DNA from: an uncultured Bacilli bacterium
GTDB lineage: Bacteria; Bacillota_I; Bacilli_A; RF39; UBA660
Length of the DNA: 16,772 nucleotides
Assembly (NCBI GenBank): GCA_934148875.1
Contig: CAKPDJ010000030.1
Span: 1-16,772 of the forward strand
Direction of reading: 5' to 3'
The translations under genes and the position numbers were made by a program. The notes beneath the pieces were generated by a model that worked only from the letters and a program-made list of their open reading frames with translations, made no database searches and was not told where the DNA came from. The first letter of the stretch is position 1, and each line of letters begins with the position of its first letter. This document shows, in pieces, positions 1 to 7,266 of this stretch.

Positions 1-117
1 AAACAAGAAAAAATAGAAATAGCTAAAAATATGTTAAAAAAGGATATGGATATTTCTACTATTTCTGAATTAACTGGGCTTGATATAATTACATTAAAAG
101 AATTATCAGGAAAATAG
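1..117 (+). CDS. C-terminal tail of a probable Rpn/PD-(D/E)XK nuclease-transposase family protein (partial)
   Basis: The first 38 codons are open in frame 1 and end at TAG (115-117); the start lies outside the window. The tail reads as a charged helix followed by the pattern IAKNMLKKDMDISTISELTG and a short Leu/Lys-rich end. This pattern (A-K-x-M-L/x-x-x-x-D/I-x-x-I-S-x-L-T-G-L) is typical of the extreme C-terminus of Rpn-type recombination-promoting nucleases, also annotated as PD-(D/E)XK nuclease family transposases, which are abundant in gut Firmicutes. The catalytic domain is not in the window, so the assignment rests only on this tail, which could also belong to another protein with the same helical repeat. 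A hairpin terminator follows 30 bases later. Confidence 0.5.
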   Translation, partial: KQEKIEIAKNMLKKDMDISTISELTGLDIITLKELSGK

Positions 118-146
118 TATTTAGCTATTTATGAAGTTAAAATATT

Positions 147-173
147 ATACTAGTTCTAGTAACTAGTATTTTT
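147..173 (+). terminator. Rho-independent terminator after the partial Rpn-like gene
   Basis: A perfect 9-bp stem, ATACTAGTT (147-155) with AACTAGTAT (161-169), encloses a 5-base loop and runs into a T stretch (169-173). The stem is AT-rich like the rest of the window. It separates the partial gene from the promoter of the ABC-F gene. Confidence 0.75.
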
Positions 174-174
174 C

Positions 175-203
175 TTGCCTAAACATAAAAAATATAGTAA
201 AAT
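175..203 (+). promoter_or_regulatory. Sigma-A-type promoter for the ABC-F gene
   Basis: TTGCCT (175-180) and TAAAAT (198-203) are separated by 17 bases and lie 28 bases upstream of the ATG at 231. The AAAGGGTG ribosome-binding site follows. The -35 is moderate (4 of 6) and the -10 good (5 of 6). Confidence 0.6.
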
Positions 204-230
204 TATGAATAGTTTTGAAAGGGTGATTCT

Positions 231-1844
231 ATGATACAAACTAAAAATGTTACACTTCGTTTTGGAAAGAGAACTTTATTTGAAGATGTTAATATTAAAT
301 TTACGGCTGGTAACTGCTATGGATTAATTGGAGCTAATGGAGCTGGTAAAAGTACTTTTTTAAAACTTTTAAGTGGTGAAATAGAAACAACAAGTGGTGA
401 GATTATAATCTCTAAAGGAGAAAGAATTTCTACTTTAAAACAGGATCATTATGCATATGAAGATTATACAGTTATGGATACTGTTATTATGGGAAATACT
501 AGATTATATGAAATAATGAAAGAAAAGAACGAATTATACTCACATACTGATTTTACAGATGAAGATGGTATGAGACTTGCTGAACTTGAAGGTGAGTTTA
601 TGGAACTTAATGGTTGGGAAGCTGAAAGTGAAGCTGGTGAATTATTATCTAATCTTGGAATTGATGTTTTGCTTCATTATTCATTAATGAGTGAAATACC
701 AGCTAAATTAAAGGTTAAGGTATTACTTGCACAGGCATTATTTGGAAATCCAGATATTCTATTACTAGATGAACCTACTAACAACTTAGATATGGATGCG
801 ATTAATTGGTTAGAAGAATTTTTAATAAATTATTCAAATACAGTAATTGTAGTTAGCCACGATCGTCATTTTTTAAATAAAGTGTGTACTCATATTGCTG
901 ACATTGACTATAATAAAATTAAACTTTATATTGGTAATTACGATTTTTGGTATGAGTCTAGTCAACTTGCTTTAAAGCAAATGAAAGAAGCAAATAAAAA
1001 GAAAGAAGAAAAAATAAAAGAACTACAAGATTTTATTGCTAGATTTTCGGCTAATGCGTCTAAAAGTAAACAAGCAACATCACGTAAAAAAATGCTAGAA
1101 AAAATTGAACTTGATGAAATAGTTCCATCTTCAAGAAAATACCCGTATATTGATTTCAAACCTGAAAAGGCTAGTGGTAAAGAGATCTTAACAGTTAAAA
1201 ATTTATGTAAAACAGTAGATGGTAAAAAGATTTTAAATAAAGTATCATTTAGTATTTTAAAAGGCGATAAAGTAGCTTTTGTTGGTAATGATGAGATGGC
1301 TAAAACAATGCTTTTTAAAATATTGATGGGTGAAGAAAAATTTGATTCTGGTGAAGTTATTTGGGGTAAAACAGTTACTAAATCATATTTTCCTCAGGAT
1401 AATTCGTCTTATTTTACTAAAGATATTAATATTATGGAGTGGATTGGACAATATTATAATATAGATGATGAAACAGTACTTAGGAGCTTTTTAGGTAGAA
1501 TGTTATTTTCAGGAGAAGATGTGTTTAAAAAAGTACCAGTTTTATCTGGTGGTGAAAAAGCTAGGTGTATGTTATCTAAATGTATGCTAGAAGCTAGTAA
1601 TATGTTAATATTAGATGAACCAACGGCACATTTAGATCTTGAAAGTATAACTTCATTAAATAATGGTTTAATTAAATATGATTCAGAACTATTATTTGCG
1701 TCACATGATCATCAATTTGTTTCAACTATAGCTAATCGTATAATTGAAATTTTACCAACTGGCGTAATTGATAGAAGATTACCATATGATGAGTATTTGG
1801 AAAATAAAGAAGTAATTAAACTAAGAGAACAGGCAAATAAGTAA
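231..1844 (+). CDS. ykpA: ABC-F family ATPase, YkpA/YbiT type
   Basis: A soluble protein with two ATP-binding cassettes and no membrane segments, the ABC-F layout. These proteins act on the ribosome, often at the E site. The 537 residues match the usual 530-540 of the YbiT/YkpA subgroup. Cassette 1 has Walker A GANGAGKS (34-41), Walker B with E181 in LLLDEPTNNLD, and SHDRHF (209-214). Its signature position reads EIPAKLKVK instead of LSGGQ, as expected for YbiT relatives. The charged linker (about 245-300) carries RFSANASKSKQATSRKK, a hallmark of this subgroup. Cassette 2 has a degenerate P-loop, GNDEMAKT (352-359), an intact LSGGEKAR (438-445), LDEPTAHLD (461-469) and SHDHQF (491-496). The start follows AAAGGGTG. 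The long interdomain linker typical of antibiotic-protecting ABC-F proteins is not evident, so a housekeeping translation role is more likely than resistance. Confidence 0.93.
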   Translation: MIQTKNVTLRFGKRTLFEDVNIKFTAGNCYGLIGANGAGKSTFLKLLSGEIETTSGEIIISKGERISTLKQDHYAYEDYTVMDTVIMGNTRLYEIMKEKNELYSHTDFTDEDGMRLAELEGEFMELNGWEAESEAGELLSNLGIDVLLHYSLMSEIPAKLKVKVLLAQALFGNPDILLLDEPTNNLDMDAINWLEEFLINYSNTVIVVSHDRHFLNKVCTHIADIDYNKIKLYIGNYDFWYESSQLALKQMKEANKKKEEKIKELQDFIARFSANASKSKQATSRKKMLEKIELDEIVPSSRKYPYIDFKPEKASGKEILTVKNLCKTVDGKKILNKVSFSILKGDKVAFVGNDEMAKTMLFKILMGEEKFDSGEVIWGKTVTKSYFPQDNSSYFTKDINIMEWIGQYYNIDDETVLRSFLGRMLFSGEDVFKKVPVLSGGEKARCMLSKCMLEASNMLILDEPTAHLDLESITSLNNGLIKYDSELLFASHDHQFVSTIANRIIEILPTGVIDRRLPYDEYLENKEVIKLREQANK

Positions 1845-1865
1845 TTATAAAAGTGGTGATATTTT

Positions 1866-2489
1866 ATGTATGGTAAGGAAATAGATGCTAGGATAAAAGA
1901 ACTAAAAATATCTCAGCAGGAAGTAGCAAAATTAGTTGGCATTTCTAATACAGAGATAAAGTGTATTAGAGATGATAAAAGAAAAACATTAAAAAAAGAA
2001 ACTTTTTTAAAATTAATGACTTGCTTAAATTTAAACCCTTATGATTTTGGTGGGTTTGCTAAATTAGATTTTTCTAATCCTAATGATTTTATTTCTTCAT
2101 TTAATTTTTTGTCTTATTTGAAAGAAGAAATAAAAAAAGATCCATTATTAACAGCTAGAGAAATTAGTGTAGCTGCTGGTATTAGTGAAGCTCAATTATC
2201 TAGAATTTTACATGGGCAAAGAACAGAAATTTCTATTGATACTTTTGTATATATATGTAATTATGTTGGTGTTGATTATCGAACATTTTTAGTTGATAAA
2301 AATATAGTTCCTAGTTTTAATGTTGATAACGATGTTGATATCAGTAAATTAGAGATTTTAAAAAAACAAGTTTCAATGCTGTCATCTACTGATATTGATA
2401 ATTTAATACGATATGCAAATTTTCTTTTAAAATCAAATGCTTATGATACAGAAACTGTTAATAGACTTATAAAAAAGTATATTGATTAA
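1866..2489 (+). CDS. Regulator with two XRE-type helix-turn-helix domains
   Basis: A 207-residue protein with two Cro/C1-type DNA-binding units. The first spans about residues 6-60, with recognition region ISQQEVAKLVGISNTEIKCI. The second spans about 85-140, with LTAREISVAAGISEAQLSRI followed by a second helix pair. The C-terminal part (about 155-207) is helical and charged with no recognisable ligand or peptidase domain. No membrane segment is seen. It starts 21 bases after the ABC-F gene with a GGTGAT site and no intervening terminator, so the two are probably cotranscribed. A strong terminator follows. The target is unknown; autoregulation or control of the ABC-F gene is only a guess. The tandem arrangement and lack of a sensor domain make it look like a chromosomal regulator rather than a complete phage repressor. 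Confidence 0.85.
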   Translation: MYGKEIDARIKELKISQQEVAKLVGISNTEIKCIRDDKRKTLKKETFLKLMTCLNLNPYDFGGFAKLDFSNPNDFISSFNFLSYLKEEIKKDPLLTAREISVAAGISEAQLSRILHGQRTEISIDTFVYICNYVGVDYRTFLVDKNIVPSFNVDNDVDISKLEILKKQVSMLSSTDIDNLIRYANFLLKSNAYDTETVNRLIKKYID

Positions 2490-2495
2490 ATTTAT

Positions 2496-2530
2496 AACAA
2501 ACAGGTTCATTAATACTTGTTTGTTTTTTT
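2496..2530 (+). terminator. Rho-independent terminator after the ABC-F/regulator pair
   Basis: An 11-bp stem, AACAAACAGGT (2496-2506) with ACTTGTTTGTT (2515-2525), contains one G-U pair and an 8-base loop. It continues into a run of T to 2530. Confidence 0.88.
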
Positions 2531-2583
2531 GTATGCAATAATAAAAACGGGGAAGACTATTATTGGAGAAAGGAGAAACTATT

Positions 2584-3288
2584 ATGGCAAATAATGATAC
2601 TAAAAAGGAAATTAAAACGCAATCTAGAATGGTATTAGTTTTAGCACTTTTTTTATTGGTAGCTGTGACTGTTGGAGTAAGTTATGCCTTTTTTAATTAT
2701 GTAAAATTAGGTTCAACTGAAAATACTGTTACTACAGGAACTATTACCTTTTTATATGATGAAAAGAATGCTAGTGGTAATGGTGTTGTTATAACTGATG
2801 CATTACCTACAAGTGATGCTAATGGAAAAGTATTAACTGGTGCTAATAATGTTTTTGATTTTAAAATATTAGCTACTACTACAGGTAATACTAATATTCC
2901 GTATGAAGTAACGGCTAGAAAAAAAGCTGATTCTACTGCACCTGATTCAGCTATAAAAATTTATTTGACAGAAGTTGGAACTGATGCTGAAACACCAGCA
3001 CCCATTACACTTAAAGATACTAATGTAACTAAATTTAGTGAGCTTTCCCAGACTACTGTAAATGTTTCTGATGGTATTGTTGAAAAAACTATCTATAACG
3101 GAAGTGTACCTGCTTCATCCACTGATTATGAAAAAAACTTCCGTCTTAGAATGTGGATAGCCGATGATGTTGATTATAGTCCTACACAAGATAGTGAAGG
3201 TAATGATATTTATCCAATGAACAATAAAAAGTTTACAGTAACAGTTAATGTTTACGCTAATGCTAATGTTGTAACAGCTGGTGAATAA
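2584..3288 (+). CDS. TasA/SipW-type exported surface or matrix protein
   Basis: A secreted protein of 234 residues. The N-terminus has a basic stretch (KKEIKTQSR), a hydrophobic segment (about 16-34) and then VSYAFFNYVKLGSTENTVTTGTI. This AF-F followed by N-T-V-x-x-G-T-I pattern is typical of signal peptides processed by SipW-type signal peptidases in the TasA/camelysin group. The rest is rich in Thr, Val, Asn and Asp with alternating hydrophobic residues, as in a beta-sandwich. It includes ITDALPTSDANGK (70-82) and a MWIADD motif (190-195) near the end. Family members form extracellular fibres or bind the cell surface; the role here is inferred. The ATG at 2584 is chosen because AGGAG (2571-2575) lies 8 bases upstream; an in-frame TTG at 2563 precedes that site and is unlikely. 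No signal peptidase gene lies nearby. A paralogue is at 6514-7116. Confidence 0.8.
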   Translation: MANNDTKKEIKTQSRMVLVLALFLLVAVTVGVSYAFFNYVKLGSTENTVTTGTITFLYDEKNASGNGVVITDALPTSDANGKVLTGANNVFDFKILATTTGNTNIPYEVTARKKADSTAPDSAIKIYLTEVGTDAETPAPITLKDTNVTKFSELSQTTVNVSDGIVEKTIYNGSVPASSTDYEKNFRLRMWIADDVDYSPTQDSEGNDIYPMNNKKFTVTVNVYANANVVTAGE

Positions 3289-3337
3289 TAATATATTGTT
3301 TTAAGAATAGTTTAAGTGAAATTGTAATATAAAGAAA

Positions 3338-3363
3338 ACACACCTTCTTTGTGTCTATTTTTT
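3338..3363 (+). terminator. Weak possible terminator after the first TasA-like gene
   Basis: A 5-bp stem, ACACA (3338-3342) with TGTGT (3350-3354), is followed by CTATTTTTT. An overlapping alternative stem is AAAGAA with TTCTTT. Neither is strong, but the position after the TasA-like gene and the T run fit. Confidence 0.35.
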
Positions 3364-3433
3364 ATTGACAACTTCATTTATACTATTCTTTTTTCTTTAA
3401 TTGTGTTTTAATATTGGTAGTGGAGTTGATGTT

Positions 3434-4582
3434 ATGACAAAGGAATTATTAGAACAAATTAAGGAAAATTTTTTAGAAAAGGAAGAATATCTAAGTGAAT
3501 ATGCTACTAGAAGTTGTGATGCTATTAGATTGAATGATGAAGATTTTAGTGATGAGATTAGACCTAATTTTTATCATGATATTGACCGTATTATTCATTC
3601 ACTTTCTTATACGCGTTATTTGGATAAGACACAAGTTTTTTCTTTTAAACAAAATGATCATATTAGTAAGAGAATAGTTCATGTGCAATTAGTTAGTAAG
3701 ATTGCTAGAACTATTGGTAGAGCTTTAAATTTAAATGAAGATTTAATAGAAGCTATTGCACTTGGACATGATATTGGTCATACTCCTATTGGTCATACAG
3801 GAGAGGCTATTTTAAATGATATATCACTTAGGGAAACAGGAACTATGTTTAATCATAATATTCAAAGTGTACGTAATTATTTAGTTTTAGAGAAAAATGG
3901 TCTTGGTAGTAATTTAACTATTCAAACACTTGATGGTATTATGTGCCATAATGGCGAAATGTTATCTAATATTTATGAACCTAATCCTAAAACTAAGCAA
4001 GAGTTTTTGGAAGAATATCAAAAATGCTATACTGATAAAGTTGTATTAAGAAAGATAAGACCAATGACTTTAGAAGGTTGTGTAGTACGTATTAGTGATA
4101 TTATTGGTTATATTGGTAGAGATATAGAAGATGCTATTAATTTAGGAGTTTTATCTAGAAATCAAGTTCCTGTTAATATTAGAAAAGTACTTGGTACTAC
4201 TAATAGAGAGATAGTTAATACAATTATTTTAGATATAGTAACAAATAGTTATAATAAACCATATATTAAATTAAGTGATTCTGTATATAAAGCTATTTTT
4301 GATTTAAAAAGGTTTAATTATGAACATATCTATAGTAAGGCAAATACGGAAGAACAGTTGGAATTTTATAGAAATGGTATGAATATGTTGTTTAATGAGT
4401 ATTTAAATGATATTGATAATAATAATTATGATAGTGATATTTATAAAATATTCTTAAATACTATGGATGATAGTTATTTAAAAAATACTGATAGTAAGAG
4501 AAAAGTTATTGACTATATTGCTGGTATGACGGATGAATACTTTGTTAAAATGATTAATAAGCTGTTAACAAAAAAACATTGA
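3434..4582 (+). CDS. HD-domain phosphohydrolase, dGTP triphosphohydrolase-like
   Basis: A 382-residue cytoplasmic protein of the HD superfamily, resembling dGTPases that split dNTPs into deoxynucleoside and triphosphate. Metal-binding positions are visible: H83 in KRIVHVQLVSKIARTIGRAL, H112-D113 in ALGHDIGHTPIGHTGE, and D222 in VRISDIIGYIGRDIEDA. The segment LSYTRYLDKTQVFSF (57-71) matches the dGTPase region usually written RLQxKTQVF. The protein is shorter than many dGTPases (often 430-500), and substrate preference cannot be read from sequence; a related nucleotide or phosphodiester could be the true substrate. The ATG at 3434 is preferred because TGGAG (3421-3425) lies 8 bases upstream; a TTG at 3401 would add 11 residues with no such site. 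It ends in TGA, the only TGA stop among the genes here, and that stop overlaps the greA -35 box. Confidence 0.85.
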   Translation: MTKELLEQIKENFLEKEEYLSEYATRSCDAIRLNDEDFSDEIRPNFYHDIDRIIHSLSYTRYLDKTQVFSFKQNDHISKRIVHVQLVSKIARTIGRALNLNEDLIEAIALGHDIGHTPIGHTGEAILNDISLRETGTMFNHNIQSVRNYLVLEKNGLGSNLTIQTLDGIMCHNGEMLSNIYEPNPKTKQEFLEEYQKCYTDKVVLRKIRPMTLEGCVVRISDIIGYIGRDIEDAINLGVLSRNQVPVNIRKVLGTTNREIVNTIILDIVTNSYNKPYIKLSDSVYKAIFDLKRFNYEHIYSKANTEEQLEFYRNGMNMLFNEYLNDIDNNNYDSDIYKIFLNTMDDSYLKNTDSKRKVIDYIAGMTDEYFVKMINKLLTKKH

Positions 4583-4607
4583 CATTTATTTGTTTTTGTG
4601 CTAAAAT
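4579..4607 (+). promoter_or_regulatory. Strong sigma-A promoter for greA
   Basis: TTGACA (4579-4584), a 17-base spacer and TAAAAT (4602-4607) lie 33 bases before the greA ATG. The TGA stop of the upstream HD gene (4580-4582) is inside the -35 box. Confidence 0.87.
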
Positions 4608-4639
4608 TTTAGAAGTATTCGTAAGTGGAGGTGGATATT

Positions 4640-5113
4640 ATGAGCGGTAAGAAACCAGTTTATCTAACACAAAAGGGATTGGAAGAATTAAAGGAAGAAT
4701 TAGATGACTTAATTAATGTTAAAAGACCAGCTAATATTCAATCAATTAAAGAGGCTCGTGCGTTAGGAGATTTATCTGAGAATGCTGATTATGATGCTGC
4801 TAGAAATGAACAAGCAGTATTAGAAGGACGCATTAAGAAGATAGAACAAATGTTAGAAAATTATGAAATTATAGAAGAAACTTCTAAAGATAAAGTTAGT
4901 CTTGGAAGTACAGTTTCTATTCGTTATATAGATGAAGATGATGAATCTGATGAATATATGATTGTTGGTAGTCAAGAGGCTGATCCTTTTGCTAGTAAGA
5001 TTTCTAATGAGAGTCCGATTGCTAAGGCTTTAATGAACCATAAAGTTGGTGAAACTGTTACAGTTGAAAGTCCAAATGGAAGTTATCAAGTAGAAATTAC
5101 AGAAATAAAATAG
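4640..5113 (+). CDS. greA: Transcription elongation factor GreA
   Basis: GreA rescues backtracked RNA polymerase by stimulating cleavage of the RNA 3' end in the active site. The 157 residues match the family length (about 158). The N-terminal coiled-coil (about 10-75) has the acidic tip ALGDLSENADYDAARNEQ with D44 and E47, the residues that position the catalytic metal. The C-terminal FKBP-like domain contains VSLGSTVSI, the usual IVGSxEADP-type turn (IVGSQEADPFASKIS) and SPIAKALMNHKVGETVTVESPNG. The ATG at 4640 is preceded 8 bases away by GGAGG (4627-4631); an in-frame GTG at 4625 overlaps that site and is rejected. It is a single-gene unit with its own promoter and terminator. Confidence 0.97.
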   Translation: MSGKKPVYLTQKGLEELKEELDDLINVKRPANIQSIKEARALGDLSENADYDAARNEQAVLEGRIKKIEQMLENYEIIEETSKDKVSLGSTVSIRYIDEDDESDEYMIVGSQEADPFASKISNESPIAKALMNHKVGETVTVESPNGSYQVEITEIK

Positions 5114-5133
5114 ATAGTTTATACTATCTTTTT
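5112..5133 (+). terminator. Rho-independent terminator after greA
   Basis: A perfect 7-bp stem, AGATAGT (5112-5118) with ACTATCT (5123-5129), has a TTAT loop and is followed by T's. It overlaps the greA TAG stop. Confidence 0.8.
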
Positions 5134-5134
5134 C

Positions 5135-5163
5135 TTGTTTACATTAAAAAATTAGGTTATAAT
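5135..5163 (+). promoter_or_regulatory. Sigma-A promoter for tig
   Basis: TTGTTT (5135-5140), a 17-base spacer and a consensus TATAAT (5158-5163) lie directly after the greA terminator and 24 bases before the tig start. Confidence 0.78.
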
Positions 5164-5187
5164 AAAAGGCGTATTGGAGGAATTATA

Positions 5188-6459
5188 ATGGCAAAAGAAA
5201 AAAATACAAACAAAAAAGAATTAAATATTAAAATTGATGGCGTAGAATGGACTACTGCTGTTGATAAAGCTTTTCAAGAAAAAGTTAAAACTGTTACAGT
5301 TGATGGTTTTAGAAAAGGAAAATGTCCTAGAAATGTTTTTGAAAAGAAATATGGAAAAGAATCTTTATATATTGATGCTGCAGAAAAATTATTAGGTACT
5401 GCTTATGAAAAAGTAATGGAAGAAAACAAAGATGTTATTCCTGTTGTTCAACCTCGTGTTGATATTAAATCAATAGATGAATCTGGAGTAGAATTTGTAT
5501 TTACTATTATTACTGCACCAGAAGTTAATGTAAAAAAATATAAAGGATTAAAAGTTAAGAAAGATAAAGTTGAGGTAACAAAAGAAGAAATAGAACATGA
5601 ATTATCTCATCTTTTAGAACAATATACTGAACTTGTAGTTAAAGAAAAGGGTAATGTTGAGAATGGTGATGTAGCTATTATTGACTTTGAAGGATTCAAA
5701 GATGGTGTAGCATTTGATGGTGGAAAAGGCGAAAACTATTCACTAGAAATTGGTTCTCATACATTTATTCCTGGATTTGAAGAACAAGTAGTAGGAATGA
5801 AAGCTGGAGAAGAAAAAGATATTAATGTTACTTTCCCTGAAGACTATGGTGCTAAGGATTTAGCAGGTAAGGAAGTAGTTTTCAAAGTAAAAGTTAATGA
5901 AATTAAAGTAAAAGAAACAAGAGAATTAGATAAAGAATTCTTTGATGATTTAGGTATGGAAGGTATTGATACTAAGGAAAAATTAGAAGAAGAAATTAAA
6001 TCTAATATTAAAGCTAATAAAGATGTTGATGCAGAAAATAAGTATATTGACCAATTATTAGAAGAAATTAGTAAAAATGTTGAAGTTGATATTCCAGAAG
6101 AAATGGTTGATGATGAAGTTCATCATATGATTCATAAATTTGAAGAACAGTTAAAGATGCAAGGACTTAGTCTTGAAATGTATTTTCAATTTACTCAAAG
6201 TGATGAAAAGGCACTTCATGCTCAAATGGAAAAAGAAGCATATCAACATGTATTATATCGTTTAACTTTAGAAAAAATTATGGAACTTGAAGAAGTAGAT
6301 GTAACTGATAAAGAAGTTGAAGATGAAATAAAAGAACTAGCTAGTAAATATAACATGAAAGAAGAAGATTTATTAAAAGCTATTGGTTCTAAAGACATGA
6401 TTAAATATGATCTTCAGATGAGAAAAGTTATTGAAATATTGAAAGAAGCTAATAAATAG
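5188..6459 (+). CDS. tig: Trigger factor, ribosome-associated chaperone/prolyl isomerase
   Basis: Trigger factor binds ribosomal protein uL23 at the tunnel exit, shields nascent chains and isomerises prolyl bonds. The 423 residues match the family (about 430). The N-terminal domain has the ribosome-docking loop GFRKGKCP (40-47). The FKBP-type isomerase domain spans about 155-240, with NGDVAIIDFEGFKDG, GSHTFIPGFEEQVVGMKAGE and VTFPEDYG. The remainder is the helical C-terminal arm domain, rich in Glu and Lys. The N-terminus before the docking loop is a little shorter than in E. coli. The start has GGAGG (5176-5180) 7 bases upstream. In Bacillus tig is followed by clpX and lon genes; here a TasA-like gene and lon follow. 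Confidence 0.97.
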   Translation: MAKEKNTNKKELNIKIDGVEWTTAVDKAFQEKVKTVTVDGFRKGKCPRNVFEKKYGKESLYIDAAEKLLGTAYEKVMEENKDVIPVVQPRVDIKSIDESGVEFVFTIITAPEVNVKKYKGLKVKKDKVEVTKEEIEHELSHLLEQYTELVVKEKGNVENGDVAIIDFEGFKDGVAFDGGKGENYSLEIGSHTFIPGFEEQVVGMKAGEEKDINVTFPEDYGAKDLAGKEVVFKVKVNEIKVKETRELDKEFFDDLGMEGIDTKEKLEEEIKSNIKANKDVDAENKYIDQLLEEISKNVEVDIPEEMVDDEVHHMIHKFEEQLKMQGLSLEMYFQFTQSDEKALHAQMEKEAYQHVLYRLTLEKIMELEEVDVTDKEVEDEIKELASKYNMKEEDLLKAIGSKDMIKYDLQMRKVIEILKEANK

Positions 6460-6479
6460 TTTCTTTTTTTTCTTAAAAA

Positions 6480-6488
6480 TGCTATACT
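6480..6488 (+). promoter_or_regulatory. Extended -10 promoter for the second TasA-like gene
   Basis: TG-C-TATACT (6480-6488) is an extended -10 element 25 bases before the ATG at 6514. The -35 region is a T run with no good match, which is tolerated with an extended -10. Confidence 0.5.
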
Positions 6489-6513
6489 GAACATAGTAAA
6501 GGTGTTGATAACA

Positions 6514-7116
6514 ATGAAAAATAGACAAAAGTTATTATTAATTATTAGTATTATTTTAGTTGTATTAATTATTATCTTTTTTGTTGGTAATAGTTTTGGC
6601 TTTTTTAGATATTTAAAAAAGGGAGATATAGTTAATGTAATTACTATTGGTGGTATTGGTGTTGAAGTTATTGATCAGGATAGTGACGCTTTGAATTTAG
6701 AAAATGCTTATCCAATATCTGATGATGATGGGCTTAAACTTACTCCTTTTGAATTTAAAATGACAAATAGTTCAAATCAAACATTAATTTATTCATTAGT
6801 TGTTGAACTAGATACTGATAAGTTAAATGAATGTAAATTAGAAGATGGTACTAGTTGCAAAGAATTGTCAACTAAGTATATCAAATATGCTTTTAAGAAA
6901 AATGATGGTACCTATTCAACTCCTGCTAATTTAGCTACTAACGGTAATGTTATAACTAAAGATATTATTGAATCTAAAGCATCAGATACTTATTCATTAA
7001 TAGTTTGGATAGATGAAGATGCTGGAAATGAAATAATGAATACATATTTTTTTGGTAAGTTAATTATTTCTGCTGAAAAATATGTTGATGAAAGTATTGA
7101 TGACAAATCAATTTAA
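6514..7116 (+). CDS. Second TasA/SipW-type exported protein
   Basis: A 200-residue protein with a basic start (MKNRQK), a long Leu/Ile-rich hydrophobic segment (7-25) and then NSFGFFRYLKKGDIVNVITIGGI. This aligns with the first protein's VSYAFFNYVKLGSTENTVTTGTI. Further shared landmarks are AYPISDDDGLKLTPFEFKM (versus ALPTSDANGK and FDFKI) and VWIDEDA (164-170, versus MWIADDV), followed by a last beta strand. It therefore looks like a diverged paralogue of the gene at 2584. It has two cysteines (107 and 115), possibly a disulfide, absent from the other. The signal segment is long, so it may stay membrane-anchored. The ATG at 6514 has AAAGGTG 9 bases upstream; a GTG at 6502 lies within that site. 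It is transcribed alone and closed by a strong terminator. Function is inferred from the family only. Confidence 0.7.
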   Translation: MKNRQKLLLIISIILVVLIIIFFVGNSFGFFRYLKKGDIVNVITIGGIGVEVIDQDSDALNLENAYPISDDDGLKLTPFEFKMTNSSNQTLIYSLVVELDTDKLNECKLEDGTSCKELSTKYIKYAFKKNDGTYSTPANLATNGNVITKDIIESKASDTYSLIVWIDEDAGNEIMNTYFFGKLIISAEKYVDESIDDKSI

Positions 7117-7175
7117 AAGATAATGAGTTAATCAAAGTTAAGTGTAGTTAATGAAAAAATTTAATATTTTATTTG

Positions 7176-7223
7176 GCAACAATATCCAATGTAAAAAGTT
7201 GTATATATTGTTGCTTTTTTTTT
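7176..7223 (+). terminator. Strong Rho-independent terminator after the second TasA-like gene
   Basis: A perfect 10-bp stem, GCAACAATAT (7176-7185) with ATATTGTTGC (7205-7214), has a 19-base loop and a run of nine T (7215-7223). Confidence 0.9.
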
Positions 7224-7238
7224 GTGAAATGTTATAAT
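7211..7238 (+). promoter_or_regulatory. Promoter for lon, overlapping the preceding terminator
   Basis: TTGCTT (7211-7216), a 16-base spacer and TATAAT (7233-7238) lie 28 bases before the lon ATG. A TG one base upstream of the -10 makes it an extended -10. The -35 sits in the descending arm and T run of the terminator. No HrcA (CIRCE) or CtsR-like repeat was seen. Confidence 0.68.
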
Positions 7239-7266
7239 AAAAATTAATTTTAAGGAGGCGAATAGA

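Noticed and set aside
962..1159. Minus-strand open frame inside the ABC-F gene
   Set aside because: It is a shadow of the linker region: Ser/Phe-rich, no ribosome-binding site, and fully within a well-supported gene. The same applies to minus-strand frames at 9249-9506, 10601-10819 and 15582-15773.
231..1844. ABC-F gene as an antibiotic-resistance determinant
   Set aside because: The linker carries the YkpA/YbiT housekeeping signature and the protein has no sign of the extended drug-protection loop.
3365..3401. TTGACA at 3365-3370 as a promoter for the dGTPase-like gene, and a TTG start at 3401
   Set aside because: No -10 box lies at 16-18 bases (only TATTCT and TACTAT at much shorter spacing). 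The TTG has no Shine-Dalgarno, while the ATG at 3434 does.
4580..4618. UGA read as Trp (Mycoplasma-type code), extending the HD protein
   Set aside because: All genes are open with the standard code, Trp is always TGG, and the extension would run into the greA promoter.
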